From Deltaproteobacteria bacterium (GTDB lineage: Bacteria; Desulfobacterota; DSM-4660; Desulfatiglandales; Desulfatiglandaceae), in assembly GCA_022340265.1 (NCBI GenBank), contig JAJDOH010000198.1:1-35927 (forward strand): a stretch of DNA of 35,927 bases. Reading direction: 5' to 3'. Made by a program: the position numbers and the translations under genes. The notes under the pieces were generated by a model. It saw nothing but the letters and a program-made list of their open reading frames with translations, ran no database searches and had not been told where the DNA came from. Below, in pieces: positions 20,397 to 28,852 of the stretch. Position 1 is the first letter of the stretch, and each line of letters starts with the position of its first letter.

Positions 20397-21722
20397 TTAA
20401 ACTGCTACACCATTTAAAATAAAACCTCTGAGTTTGTTAATATCATCAATAACTTCTGTATTTAATTTTAAACCTTCTTCAATGCAGTTAATTGAGTAAA
20501 TAATAGATGAATGGTGTTTATTGCCAAAGGCCTTCCCGATTTCCGCTAAAGAAAGATCCGTGTATTTTCTTGTGAGAAAAATAGCGATCTGTCTCGGGTA
20601 GGAAATTTTACGCTGTCTATTCCTGCTTAGAAGGTCAGACGGCGAAAGACTAAAGTATGTAGCGGTGATGTCCTGGATATGCTCAGGCCCGATTCGAGTA
20701 GGAAGTTCGTTTTCGAGAATGGACTGCACAATGGAAATATCCATTTTGTTCCCAAAAAGAGAAGCATGAATCTTAATTTTTTCTATTTGGTGGACCAGGT
20801 TCTTTAGGTTATTGGTTGTGCTCGCCAGAAAAAAGGTTGCATCTTCCTGAAACTGAATTCCTTTTTGCTTTGCTTTCTGGTGAATTACCTTCATTTTTGT
20901 CTCTTGATCAGGGATCTTAATTTCAGAAATTAAACCCCATTCAAGACGGGATCGCAATTGGGGCAGAAGATTCTTGATCTGGCCGGGGGGCGCCGATGCG
21001 GCAACCACCAACTGTCGTTTGGATTCAAGAAATTGGGTGCAAAGGGAAAACAGTTCCTTTTGGGACCCTTTGTGGGAGGCCACTGTATGAAAGTCATCGA
21101 GCAGCAGAAGTCGGGGCGGTTTTTCCGTACCCCAGAAGCTGCTTGACTTTTCAGAAATGGTTTTGTCAAACCGCGATATGATGTTTTCAGCTGACAGATA
21201 AACGGCCTTGTTGTGAGGGGCTATTTTCATGGCCTCGTTGCCGATGGCGTGCAATAGATGAGTTTTTCCCGAACTCCATTTGCTGTAAATATACAGAGGA
21301 TTATACTTGCTGACCGGATTGTTTGCAACCTCCAGTGCCGAAGAGCGTGCCAAGCCGTTTGAACGGGCTTCGATGAACGCTGAAAAGGTGCAGTACGGAT
21401 CCAGACCCGATGAAAAGGAGCTTCTTGGGCTTTGAAAGAGAACCTTCTTTTTTTTTTCTTTTGTACTGGCGGGGTGGGTCTGGTATGAAAACCGTAAGGT
21501 TGGACGAGTGCCCACAATAGGGTGCAAAAGCTTCCGTATGTGCTCGCTGTAATGGTCAGAAAGCCATGCGGCAACAAATTTATTTGGGACCTCGATCACA
21601 GCCAGTTTCGAGTTGATTTCAAGCAAGGAAGCCTGTGACAGCCATGTTTTGAACTCGGATTTTGAAATACTGCACTGAATGTTTAGTTTTATCTGATCCC
21701 ATATTTCATTTTTAGTTGTCAT
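20397..21722 (-). CDS. dnaA: DnaA-type replication initiator with divergent AAA+ motifs
   Basis: 441 residues from ATG 21722, chosen because MTTKNEIWDQIK is the expected DnaA N-terminus. The frame extends to an ATG at 21770; neither start has a good ribosome-binding site. Domain I (about 1-80), a short linker, the AAA+ domain (about 105-335) and the C-terminal DNA-binding domain (about 345-441) are in order. The gene sits at the canonical locus upstream of dnaN-gyrB. Conserved features kept are GKTHLLHAIGN, Walker B LLLLDD (DD 209-210) and the arginine finger in RSRLEWGL (R259). Features lost are the first Walker A glycine (SKWSSGKT, 147-154), sensor 1 (AASAPP, 241-246, where TSDRPP is usual), the sensor 2 arginine (Lys307) and the box-recognition Asp (FGNKHHSS, 399-406, where GGRDHTT is usual). 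It is divergent from cooC across 111 bp. Confidence 0.88.
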   Translation of the reverse strand: MTTKNEIWDQIKLNIQCSISKSEFKTWLSQASLLEINSKLAVIEVPNKFVAAWLSDHYSEHIRKLLHPIVGTRPTLRFSYQTHPASTKEKKKKVLFQSPRSSFSSGLDPYCTFSAFIEARSNGLARSSALEVANNPVSKYNPLYIYSKWSSGKTHLLHAIGNEAMKIAPHNKAVYLSAENIISRFDKTISEKSSSFWGTEKPPRLLLLDDFHTVASHKGSQKELFSLCTQFLESKRQLVVAASAPPGQIKNLLPQLRSRLEWGLISEIKIPDQETKMKVIHQKAKQKGIQFQEDATFFLASTTNNLKNLVHQIEKIKIHASLFGNKMDISIVQSILENELPTRIGPEHIQDITATYFSLSPSDLLSRNRQRKISYPRQIAIFLTRKYTDLSLAEIGKAFGNKHHSSIIYSINCIEEGLKLNTEVIDDINKLRGFILNGVAV

Positions 21723-21833
21723 GGAAATCGGTTGTGGGTTACAAATGAACAGTTTAAATAAAAACATCATATTTTAGAGGTTTTGCCAAAAGATAGCAAT
21801 TAAAATTTGTCTTTACATCATGGGGAGGAAAAC

Positions 21834-22580
21834 ATGACTTTTTCAATAGCGTTGGCGGGAAAAGGTGGTACCGGCAAGACTACTCTAGCGGGTATGCTGA
21901 TCAAATATCTGGTAGGGAAAGGAAAAACGCCTGTATTGGCTGTGGACGCCGATGCAAATGCCAATTTGAACGAAGTACTGGGGGTCGGTGCGGGCGAGAC
22001 ATTGGGAGATGCCAGGGAGGACATGAAAAAAGGTGTTGCCGCTGGCATGACCAAAGATGTGTATATGGAAATGAAACTTCAGGAAGCCGTTGTGGAATCG
22101 ACCGGTTTTGATCTTATTGTCATGGGGCGGCCTGAAGGGGCAGGGTGTTATTGCGCTGCCAATACTCTTTTAACCCAATATCTGGAAAAGCTTATTGACA
22201 ATTACCGGTATTTGGTCGTGGACAATGAGGCGGGCATGGAACATATCAGCAGACTGACCACCAACAATATCGATGTGCTTCTGGTGGTAAGCGATGCCAC
22301 AAGACGCGGTCTGCAGGCTGCTCACCGCATTGTGGAACTGGCAGACGCCCTGAAATTGAACATCAACCGAAAACTGGTCATGGTCAACCGTACCAGGGAA
22401 GCGCAATCGGAGGTTCTAGAGGATGCCATTGCGCAATATGATATCGAGCTTATCGGTATGGTTCCGGAAGATGCCGGAGTGCAGCAATTCGACCTGGAAG
22501 GGAGGCCCACTGTTGAATTGCCAGGGGAAAATGAGGCCCTCAAGGCGGCGTATCGGATATTCGATAAAATACTGGCTTAA
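21834..22580 (+). CDS. cooC: CooC/AcsF-type nickel-insertion ATPase
   Basis: 248 residues. ATG 21834 is chosen because GGGGAGG lies just upstream; the longer frame from 21807 has none. It is a MinD/SIMIBI-type ATPase with a deviant Walker A motif, GKGGTGKTT, at 9-17. It has a Cys-x-Cys pair at C105 and C107 (GCYCAAN), which in characterised CooC binds nickel at the dimer interface. LVVDNEAGMEH and VVSDATRRGLQAAHRI are typical of the CooC/AcsF branch. The family matures the nickel-containing clusters of CODH (CooC) or ACS (AcsF). Which of the two is served here is not clear, and both targets are encoded downstream. It is followed after 275 bp by acsD, which has its own promoter-like sequence. 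Confidence 0.92.
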   Translation: MTFSIALAGKGGTGKTTLAGMLIKYLVGKGKTPVLAVDADANANLNEVLGVGAGETLGDAREDMKKGVAAGMTKDVYMEMKLQEAVVESTGFDLIVMGRPEGAGCYCAANTLLTQYLEKLIDNYRYLVVDNEAGMEHISRLTTNNIDVLLVVSDATRRGLQAAHRIVELADALKLNINRKLVMVNRTREAQSEVLEDAIAQYDIELIGMVPEDAGVQQFDLEGRPTVELPGENEALKAAYRIFDKILA

Positions 22581-22673
22581 AGGCCCCTTATGTTGTATGA
22601 TTATTTTGTCTTATACAATATATGGTGTTTTCAAACCAGCAGTGAAGCCTTTCAAATTACAGGGAAAAACCCC

Positions 22674-22702
22674 TTGACAATGTTTCGATAATCTTCTACT
22701 TT
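22674..22702 (+). promoter_or_regulatory. Predicted promoter of the acs operon
   Basis: A perfect TTGACA (22674-22679) is followed after exactly 17 bp by TACTTT (22697-22702), which matches four of six positions of the -10. Transcription would start near 22709, giving a leader of about 147 nt before the acsD TTG. This is the best sigma70-like match in the cooC-acsD gap. Confidence 0.5.
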
Positions 22703-22713
22703 ACCTTAAATGA

Positions 22714-22737
22714 CCTCTAGGGCAGAGGCATTTTTTT
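22714..22737 (+). terminator. Attenuator-like hairpin with T-tract in the acs leader
   Basis: CCTCT (22714-22718) pairs with AGAGG (22724-22728) around a 5-nt loop, and TTTTTTT follows at 22731-22737. The stem is short, so as a terminator it is weak. It sits within about 30 nt of the predicted transcription start, so it could act as an attenuator or pause site. It could also end readthrough from cooC. Confidence 0.35.
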
Positions 22738-22798
22738 GTGCTTATTATGTAAAATTTTTCACAAGTAAAGTTTTTTGCGTATTATTAATATTTAGGGA

Positions 22799-22813
22799 GC
22801 GGCAATAAGCCGC
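22799..22813 (+). promoter_or_regulatory. Small hairpin upstream of acsD
   Basis: GCGGC (22799-22803) and GCCGC (22809-22813) form a compact G/C stem with an AATAA loop. It ends 28 nt before the acsD Shine-Dalgarno sequence (AGGAGG 22842-22847) in an otherwise AT-rich leader. It may stabilise the mRNA or be a regulatory site; there is no recognised riboswitch consensus. Confidence 0.35.
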
Positions 22814-22855
22814 ACATTGTGGACAAAAAATGAATCCAAGAAGGAGGTACACAAA

Positions 22856-24400
22856 TTGGCCTTTGAGATTCCCGTACAACCCTATTCCGGAAAAATAGGG
22901 GAAACAACACTGGGCGTCGGTGACGGCGCTGTAGAGCTGGGTGGAGGAGACTCATACCCATTCCATCTTTTTGAGGGCAACATGCCCAATGCCCCGAAAA
23001 TTGCGATGGAAGTCTGGGATTATGATCCCTCTGAAGAATGGCCCGAAGCGGCCATCGCCCCATTTAAAGATGTGATCGGATCACCTGAAGCATGGGCAAA
23101 GAAATGTGTGGATGACTACGGCGCGGATTTGGTGGTTCTGCAGCTGAAAGCAACCGATCCCAATGGCGCGGATCGAAGTCCTGAGGAGGCTGCTGAAGTA
23201 GCCAAGAAGGTTGCTGAGGCGGTGGATGTGCCCCTGGTGCTCTGGGGAACCGCAAATAATGCGAAGGATGAGGCAGTTCTGAAACTGATCTCTGAAGCCT
23301 GTGATGGAATGAACGTAGGTCTCGGACCGGTGGAAGAGGGAAACCACAAGGGTGTGGGTGCCAGTGCACTCGGTTATGGTCAAAACATTGTTGCTTCATC
23401 TCCCATCGATGTAAACCTGGCCAAACAGCTAAACATTCTTCTGGGTAACCTGGGGGTCAAAAGCGAAAAAATCCTAATAGATCCTACTACCGGTGGTCTG
23501 GGATATGGTCTGGAGTACTCATACTCGGTCATGGAAAGAATCGTAATGGCCGCTCTGACCCAGGAAGATGACAAGCTGCAAATTCCCATGATCTGCAACC
23601 TTGGGAATGAAATCTGGAAATGTAAAGAGGCCAAGGAGAGTATTGAAGATGCCCCCATTCTGGGTGATCCGGAAAAGCGCGGGATCATGATGGAGTCGGT
23701 TGCGGCTGTGTGCTACCTTATGGCAGGCGCTTCGGTGGTTGTGCTACGGCATCCGGAAAGTGTTCGTCTAACCAAATCTTTTATCGAATTGCTTTCAAAC
23801 GGTGGCAGTGCTTCCGGCGTGGCGGATGTGGCCAAAGTACTCCCCCTTGAAGAAGCTGATCTCCTGGCAATTTCTCCCGAACCGGTACTTGATTTCGAGG
23901 AACCGAAAGCAGAAAAGAAACCGGCTGCCAAGGCAGCGGCGAAACCGAAGGCCGAACCGAAAAAGGAAGCTGCCAAACCCGCGTCTGCGCCAAAAGCGGA
24001 AGCAAAACCTGAACCCGCACCAAAGGTAGAAGAGCCGCCTAAGGAAGACCCTGAAGCCAAAGTCAAAGCGGAAGCAGAGGCCAAAGCCAAGGCAGAGGCG
24101 GAAGCCAAAGCGAAGGCGGAAGCGGAAGTAAAGGCGAAGGCGGAAGCGGAAGCCAAAGCGAAGGTGGAAGCAGAGGCCAAAGCCAAGGCAGCGGCCAAAG
24201 CAGAAGCGGAAGCCAAAGCGGCAGAAGTCGCCAAACGCGAAGCTGAAGAAGTGGCGTTGAGAGAGTCCCGGGCGGAAGAAAACAGAAAGCGCCAGGAAGC
24301 TAGGATGTCGACCCAAAAAGAGACCGGCACCAAAACACCTGCAAAGGTTCAGAAAAGCAAGCTCGATAAATTCTTAGAAAATCTCAAACGAATGAGATAG
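22856..24400 (+). CDS. acsD: Corrinoid iron-sulfur protein small subunit with long Lys/Ala/Glu tail
   Basis: The start is TTG 22856, 8 bp after AGGAGG; this gives the family N-terminus AFEIPVQPYSGKIGETTLG and 514 residues. The longer frame from 22817 has no ribosome-binding site. Residues 1-350 are the AcsD/CdhD TIM-barrel subunit (VELGGGDSYPFHLFEGNMPN, VLWGTANNAKDEAVL, ILIDPTTGGLGYGLEYSYSV). With AcsC it carries a methyl-cobamide from methyl-tetrahydrofolate to ACS. Residues 351-514 are an unusual low-complexity extension of repeating AKAKAEAE, rich in Lys, Ala and Glu. It ends in a basic segment, KLDKFLENLKRMR. Acetogen AcsD proteins end near 320 residues. The tail probably forms a long helix and may tether the complex. 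Gene order acsD-cooS-acsB-acsC-acsE supports the call. Confidence 0.93.
   Translation: MAFEIPVQPYSGKIGETTLGVGDGAVELGGGDSYPFHLFEGNMPNAPKIAMEVWDYDPSEEWPEAAIAPFKDVIGSPEAWAKKCVDDYGADLVVLQLKATDPNGADRSPEEAAEVAKKVAEAVDVPLVLWGTANNAKDEAVLKLISEACDGMNVGLGPVEEGNHKGVGASALGYGQNIVASSPIDVNLAKQLNILLGNLGVKSEKILIDPTTGGLGYGLEYSYSVMERIVMAALTQEDDKLQIPMICNLGNEIWKCKEAKESIEDAPILGDPEKRGIMMESVAAVCYLMAGASVVVLRHPESVRLTKSFIELLSNGGSASGVADVAKVLPLEEADLLAISPEPVLDFEEPKAEKKPAAKAAAKPKAEPKKEAAKPASAPKAEAKPEPAPKVEEPPKEDPEAKVKAEAEAKAKAEAEAKAKAEAEVKAKAEAEAKAKVEAEAKAKAAAKAEAEAKAAEVAKREAEEVALRESRAEENRKRQEARMSTQKETGTKTPAKVQKSKLDKFLENLKRMR
24055..24220 (+). repeat. Degenerate 24-bp tandem repeat within acsD
   Basis: Imperfect units built on GCGGAAGCCAAAGCGAAG encode the periodic AKAKAEAE tail of acsD. 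Copies differ mostly at third codon positions and in some Ala/Val swaps, which suggests expansion followed by divergence under selection for the amino-acid pattern. Copy number could vary between strains. It is coding DNA, with no spacers. Confidence 0.8.
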
Positions 24401-24480
24401 TCGCATGTTAGAAGTCTTTGTCGAATGGGGATGACTCGGTCTATTCATAACAGTTAATAACAATGAGGAGGAACCTCAAT

Positions 24481-26505
24481 ATGGCAGTAGAAAAAGAAAA
24501 GCCAGAAAAGGAAGTAAAAATGGCGGACCCAATCAAGGCCTCCATTGATGTGGCATCACAGGAAATGATCAGCAGAGCCCAGAAGCTCGGTGTGGAGACC
24601 ATTTTTGACCGTGCCGAGAAGATGAAACCCTGTAATATCGGCATCCAGGGTATCTGTTGTAAGAATTGTGCAATGGGTCCCTGTCGCCTTCCTCTTCCGA
24701 AAGGGGGCATTCAGGGTGAAGATGAGCGGAAAGGCCTCTGCGGTGCTACCGCCAACACCATTGCCGCCCGAAACTTTATCCGTATGATCGCCGGCGGTGC
24801 GGCGGCCCACTCGGATCATGGTCGAAGCGTGGCCGAGGTCTTCATTTCCGCCGCCAGAAAAGAGACGGATGCTTACCAGATCAAAGACACGGTGAAACTG
24901 GTTGAAGTGGCCAAACATCTGGGTATTGCCACCACCGTTGAGGTGGATGGTGAGGAGTTGGACAGAGATCTCGATGAAATCGCCGTTGAAGTGGGCGAAG
25001 TCGCTTTAGGTGAATGGGGCAAGGCCGAAGGCGAACTGCTCTATCTCAAGAGAGCACCGAAACCCCGCTATGAAATATGGAAAAAACAAGGTGTCCTTCC
25101 CCGAAACATTGATCGCGAAATTGTAGACATCATGCACCGCACCCACATGGGTGTGGACCAGGATTACAAAAACCTGATCAAACAGGGAACCCGATGCTCG
25201 CTGGCGGACGGCTGGGGCGGCTCCATGCTGGCCACCGATCTCCAGGACATCCTTTTTGGTACTCCCTCACCGCTTCAGTCCGAGGCCAACCTGGGCATCA
25301 TGAAGGAAGACCACGTGAACATTATCGTTCACGGCCATGAACCGGTTCTGTCCGAATTGATCGTCGCCGTGGCCGAGAGCCAGGAAATGATTGATTACGC
25401 TAAATCAATTGGCGCCAAGGGTATTCAGCTGGGCGGTATCTGTTGTACGGCAAATGAGATGCTTCAGCGCCACGGTGTTCCACTGGCGGGAACCTTCCTG
25501 CAGCAGGAACTGGCCATTATCACCGGTGCCTGTGATGCCATGGTCGTGGATGTCCAGTGTGTCATGCAGAACCTGGCCAATGTGGCCAAATGTTTTCACA
25601 CCAAACTGATTACCACACACCCGATGGCAAAGATGGAGCAGGACAACGTGCTGCACATCGAATTTGACGAGCATCATGCTTTGGAAGACGCCAAGCGCAT
25701 CGTTAAAATCGCCATCGACAATTATAAAAAACGCGGCGCGGATGTCATGATTCCGCAGCACAAAGCGGCGCAGGTGGCCGGTTTTGGCGTGGAATCCATC
25801 GAATACCACCTTGGTGGCAGTTTCAGGGGCTCTTACTACACCCTCAATGACAACATCATCAACGGAAGGATTCGTGGTGTCGCCGGCGTAGTGGGGTGCA
25901 ACAACGCTCGAACCCGCCACAATGAACAGCACCTGCTGATCTGCAAGGAACTGATCAAAAATGACGTTCTGGTTCTCACCACGGGATGTACCGCCATCGC
26001 CTGCGCCATGGACGGGCTGCTGGCGCCTGAGACCGCAGCAGCAGCAGCGGGGCCGGGTTTGGCGGAAGTTTGTGAGACGGTGGGCCTGCCACCGGTGCTT
26101 CATCTGGGATCGTGCGTGGACAACAGCCGCATCCTGCTGGCAGCCACCGAGGTGGTGAAAGCGGGCGGTCTTGGCAATGATCTCAGTGACCTGCCTGTCG
26201 CAGGAAGCGCCCCGGAATGGATGAGTGAAAAAGCCATCAGTATCGGGCAATATTTTGTCACCTCCGGTGTGTATACGGTTTTCGGCGTGACGCTGCCGAC
26301 CTCCGGTGCCCCCGTATTTCACGACTACATCAGCAAGGAATTTGAAAACATCTATGGCGGTATGTGGGATGTGGAAGCCGATCCCATTAAGCATGCGCAG
26401 CTGATGATAGCCCATATTGACAAGAAACGAAAAGCGCTGGGTATTGACAGGGCAAGAGAGCGTGTCTTGATGGATATGGCTGACCGCCAGGCCCTTCAAG
26501 GCTAG
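24481..26505 (+). CDS. cooS: Ni-Fe carbon monoxide dehydrogenase catalytic subunit (CooS/AcsA)
   Basis: 674 residues from ATG 24481; GAGGAGGA lies just upstream, so I prefer it to the in-frame ATG at 24463. The N-terminal cysteines C51, C59, C60, C63, C68 and C87 match the D- and B-cluster ligands of bacterial CODH. The C-cluster region is recognisable in VHGHEP, GGICCTANEM, VVGCNNARTRHN, TTGCTAIACAM and HLGSCVDNSR. The enzyme interconverts CO2 and CO as a homodimer. In the CODH/ACS complex CO moves through a tunnel to AcsB. The length equals that of the Moorella AcsA, and the neighbours acsB, acsC, acsD and acsE place it in the acetyl-CoA pathway rather than in energy-conserving CO oxidation. 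The symbol acsA would be equally valid. Confidence 0.96.
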   Translation: MAVEKEKPEKEVKMADPIKASIDVASQEMISRAQKLGVETIFDRAEKMKPCNIGIQGICCKNCAMGPCRLPLPKGGIQGEDERKGLCGATANTIAARNFIRMIAGGAAAHSDHGRSVAEVFISAARKETDAYQIKDTVKLVEVAKHLGIATTVEVDGEELDRDLDEIAVEVGEVALGEWGKAEGELLYLKRAPKPRYEIWKKQGVLPRNIDREIVDIMHRTHMGVDQDYKNLIKQGTRCSLADGWGGSMLATDLQDILFGTPSPLQSEANLGIMKEDHVNIIVHGHEPVLSELIVAVAESQEMIDYAKSIGAKGIQLGGICCTANEMLQRHGVPLAGTFLQQELAIITGACDAMVVDVQCVMQNLANVAKCFHTKLITTHPMAKMEQDNVLHIEFDEHHALEDAKRIVKIAIDNYKKRGADVMIPQHKAAQVAGFGVESIEYHLGGSFRGSYYTLNDNIINGRIRGVAGVVGCNNARTRHNEQHLLICKELIKNDVLVLTTGCTAIACAMDGLLAPETAAAAAGPGLAEVCETVGLPPVLHLGSCVDNSRILLAATEVVKAGGLGNDLSDLPVAGSAPEWMSEKAISIGQYFVTSGVYTVFGVTLPTSGAPVFHDYISKEFENIYGGMWDVEADPIKHAQLMIAHIDKKRKALGIDRARERVLMDMADRQALQG

Positions 26506-26567
26506 CAGTCGTCAATGGTCGAGAACATTTTACGAATTAGAATAAATCCTCAACGAAGGAGGAAAAC

Positions 26568-28781
26568 ATGTCAAAATTAGTAGCATTCGCAGCCATTCAG
26601 GGTGGCTATAAAGTTGTTTCAGAGGTCGAGGGTGAATACCGAAACGCCCTTCAAACCTATGATGCCAGCACCAAGATCGGCTTTCCCAACACGGCCTATT
26701 ACCTGCCGGTCATTTATTCCCTCACGGGAATGAAAGTTGAAACGCTGGAAGACCTGAAGGCGCCGCTTGAATTTGCGAGGGCGCTTCTGCCGCCGCACAT
26801 CAAACTGAAAAACTATCTCCCTTACCTGGGTCCCTTGCTGGATGCGGGTATGGCAGCCATTTTTGCCTATGAAATTAAAGAAGCCCTTCGGATCCTGAAG
26901 GAGCCGGATTTTTATATTCCCCAGGAAGATCCGGACATAGAAGCGGGCAAACTGTGGGTGGGACCCGCCGACGATACCATTTTGAGAAAACGTGGTGTGG
27001 AGTTTGTGGACGGTTCGGCCCCCGGTTTTGCAGCCTGTGTCGGCGCTCTTCCCGATGCGGAAACCGCCAAGATGATCGTGGAAGATTATCAGAAGAAGAG
27101 TCTCTATATCTTCTGTGCGGCCCACCATAACGGGACTACCTTGATCGAGCAATGTCTGGAAGCCGGTATGCAAGTAGGGTGGAACACTCGAATCGTGCCC
27201 TTTGGCCCGGATATCAGTTCCGCCGTATTTGCCTTAGGGTTTGCCAACCGTGCCGCCATGGCTTTTGGTGGCGTGCAGCCGGGTGACTACAAGAAAGTGC
27301 TCCTGTACAACAAGGACCGTATCTTTGCCTTTGTCAATGCATTCGGCGATGTGGGTACCGAGTGGGCCGTGGCAGCCGCCGGTTGTGTCAACTGGGGTTT
27401 CCCCACATTGGCGGATACGGATATTCCGGAAATTCTCCCCACAGGTATCTGTACTTATGAACATGTGGTGGCCAATGTGCCCCACGACGAAATCTGTCAG
27501 AAGTCCGTTGAAATTCGCGGCTTGAAAGTGACGGTTTCGGAAATCAAGATTCCACTGGCCTATGGTCCGGCGTTCGAAGGTGAACGGGTCCGGAAAGACG
27601 ATCTTTACGTTGAAATGGGCGGTAGCAAGACACAATGTACCGAGCTGTGCAAGATGGCTGAGATGAACGAGATTGAAGACGGTAAAGTAGAAGTGATCGG
27701 CCCGGATATCGGTGATGTGAAGAAAGGCGGGAAACTGCCTCTCGGTATTTTCGTGCAGGTGGCAGGCCGTGAAATGCAGCCCGACTTTGAACCCATCCTG
27801 GAACGTCAGATTCACCATCTCATCAACTATGCCCAATATATCATGCATATCGGACAACGGGATATCTCCTGGGTACGTGTGAGCGATCAGGCCGTTGAAA
27901 AGGGATTTACCATTAAGGATATCGGTGTGATTCTCCATGCGAAATTCCATCAGGACTTCGGCGCCATTCTGGACAAGGTTCAGGTGACCCTGTACACCAA
28001 TGAAAAAGATGTGGACAAACTTACGGAAACCGCCCGGGCCGAGTACAAGACCAGAGATAATCGCGTCGAGAACATGACCGACGAAACCACAGAGACTTTC
28101 TATTCCTGCACACTTTGCCAATCCTTTGCTCCCAGCCATGTGTGCGTGGTGAGTCCCGAACGGACCGGTCTCTGCGGTGCTTACAACTGGATGGACTGCA
28201 AGGCATCTTACGAAATCAACCCCACCGGTCCGAACCAGCCGGTTGAAAAAGGAGAAGTCCTTGACGCCAAGCTCGGTCAGTTCAAGGGTGTCAACGATTT
28301 CGTGTTTAAAGCCTCCAGACAGGCCATTGATCATTACAATTTCTACTCCATCGTCCATGATCCCATGACCACCTGCGGCTGCTGCGAAGCCATCGCCGCG
28401 GTGCTGCCCGGTTGTAACGGCGTTATGACGGTCCATCGTGATTACACGGGAGAAACCCCGTGCGGTATGAAATTTACCACCCTCGCCGGCGTCATGGGCG
28501 GCGGGCAATCTTCACCCGGATTCGTGGGTCATGGAAAATACAACCTGACCCAACGAAAGTTCATAGCCGGTGATGGGGGGCTCCTTCGCATCGTCTGGAT
28601 GCCCAAATCCCTGAAAGAGGAACTCAGGGAGCGCCTGATAGCCCGTGGAGAAGAACTGGGTGTGCCGGATCTTATCGACCGCATTGCCGATGAGACCGTG
28701 GGGACCGATGAGGAATCCGTCATGGCGCATCTCAAGGAAAAAGACCACCCCGCCCTGAAGATGGACCCCATCGTGGGGTAA
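26568..28781 (+). CDS. acsB: CO-methylating acetyl-CoA synthase (AcsB)
   Basis: A 737-residue full-length bacterial ACS (Moorella 729), including the N-terminal CODH-contacting domain that archaeal CdhC lacks. The A-cluster ligands are all present: C514, C517, C526 and C536 for the 4Fe-4S cube, and the C603-G-C605 motif for the distal nickel. Each is offset by eight from the Moorella numbering. It condenses a methyl group from the corrinoid protein, CO from CODH and coenzyme A to acetyl-CoA, or cleaves acetyl-CoA in reverse. Start ATG 26568 has GAAGGAGG upstream. It follows cooS by 62 bp and precedes acsC by 71 bp. The acsB-acsC gap contains an imperfect GC-rich inverted repeat (28794-28832) that may be an mRNA processing or stability element. 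Confidence 0.97.
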   Translation: MSKLVAFAAIQGGYKVVSEVEGEYRNALQTYDASTKIGFPNTAYYLPVIYSLTGMKVETLEDLKAPLEFARALLPPHIKLKNYLPYLGPLLDAGMAAIFAYEIKEALRILKEPDFYIPQEDPDIEAGKLWVGPADDTILRKRGVEFVDGSAPGFAACVGALPDAETAKMIVEDYQKKSLYIFCAAHHNGTTLIEQCLEAGMQVGWNTRIVPFGPDISSAVFALGFANRAAMAFGGVQPGDYKKVLLYNKDRIFAFVNAFGDVGTEWAVAAAGCVNWGFPTLADTDIPEILPTGICTYEHVVANVPHDEICQKSVEIRGLKVTVSEIKIPLAYGPAFEGERVRKDDLYVEMGGSKTQCTELCKMAEMNEIEDGKVEVIGPDIGDVKKGGKLPLGIFVQVAGREMQPDFEPILERQIHHLINYAQYIMHIGQRDISWVRVSDQAVEKGFTIKDIGVILHAKFHQDFGAILDKVQVTLYTNEKDVDKLTETARAEYKTRDNRVENMTDETTETFYSCTLCQSFAPSHVCVVSPERTGLCGAYNWMDCKASYEINPTGPNQPVEKGEVLDAKLGQFKGVNDFVFKASRQAIDHYNFYSIVHDPMTTCGCCEAIAAVLPGCNGVMTVHRDYTGETPCGMKFTTLAGVMGGGQSSPGFVGHGKYNLTQRKFIAGDGGLLRIVWMPKSLKEELRERLIARGEELGVPDLIDRIADETVGTDEESVMAHLKEKDHPALKMDPIVG

Positions 28782-28852
28782 GCATGTAAACATGAGCCGG
28801 AACGCGGTCCTTAACGGGCCCATTTCGGCCTCTTCAATACGAGGAGTATACA

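Noticed and set aside
24055..24220. Short repeats that could suggest a CRISPR array
   Set aside because: There are no unique spacers; the repeats are contiguous, in frame and encode a periodic peptide.
23713..24333. Minus-strand Ser/Ala-rich frames opposite the acsD tail
   Set aside because: They are the low-complexity mirror of the Lys/Ala/Glu repeat; the plus strand is the coding one by context and ribosome-binding site.
25405..26499. Long open frame (364 codons) opposite cooS
   Set aside because: It lies wholly within the well-supported CODH gene, and its product has no family features.
27234..28508. Long open frame (424 codons) on the minus strand opposite acsB
   Set aside because: acsB is complete with all A-cluster ligands. 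The antisense frame gives a His/Phe-rich product with no recognisable motif, as expected of a shadow of GC-biased codons.
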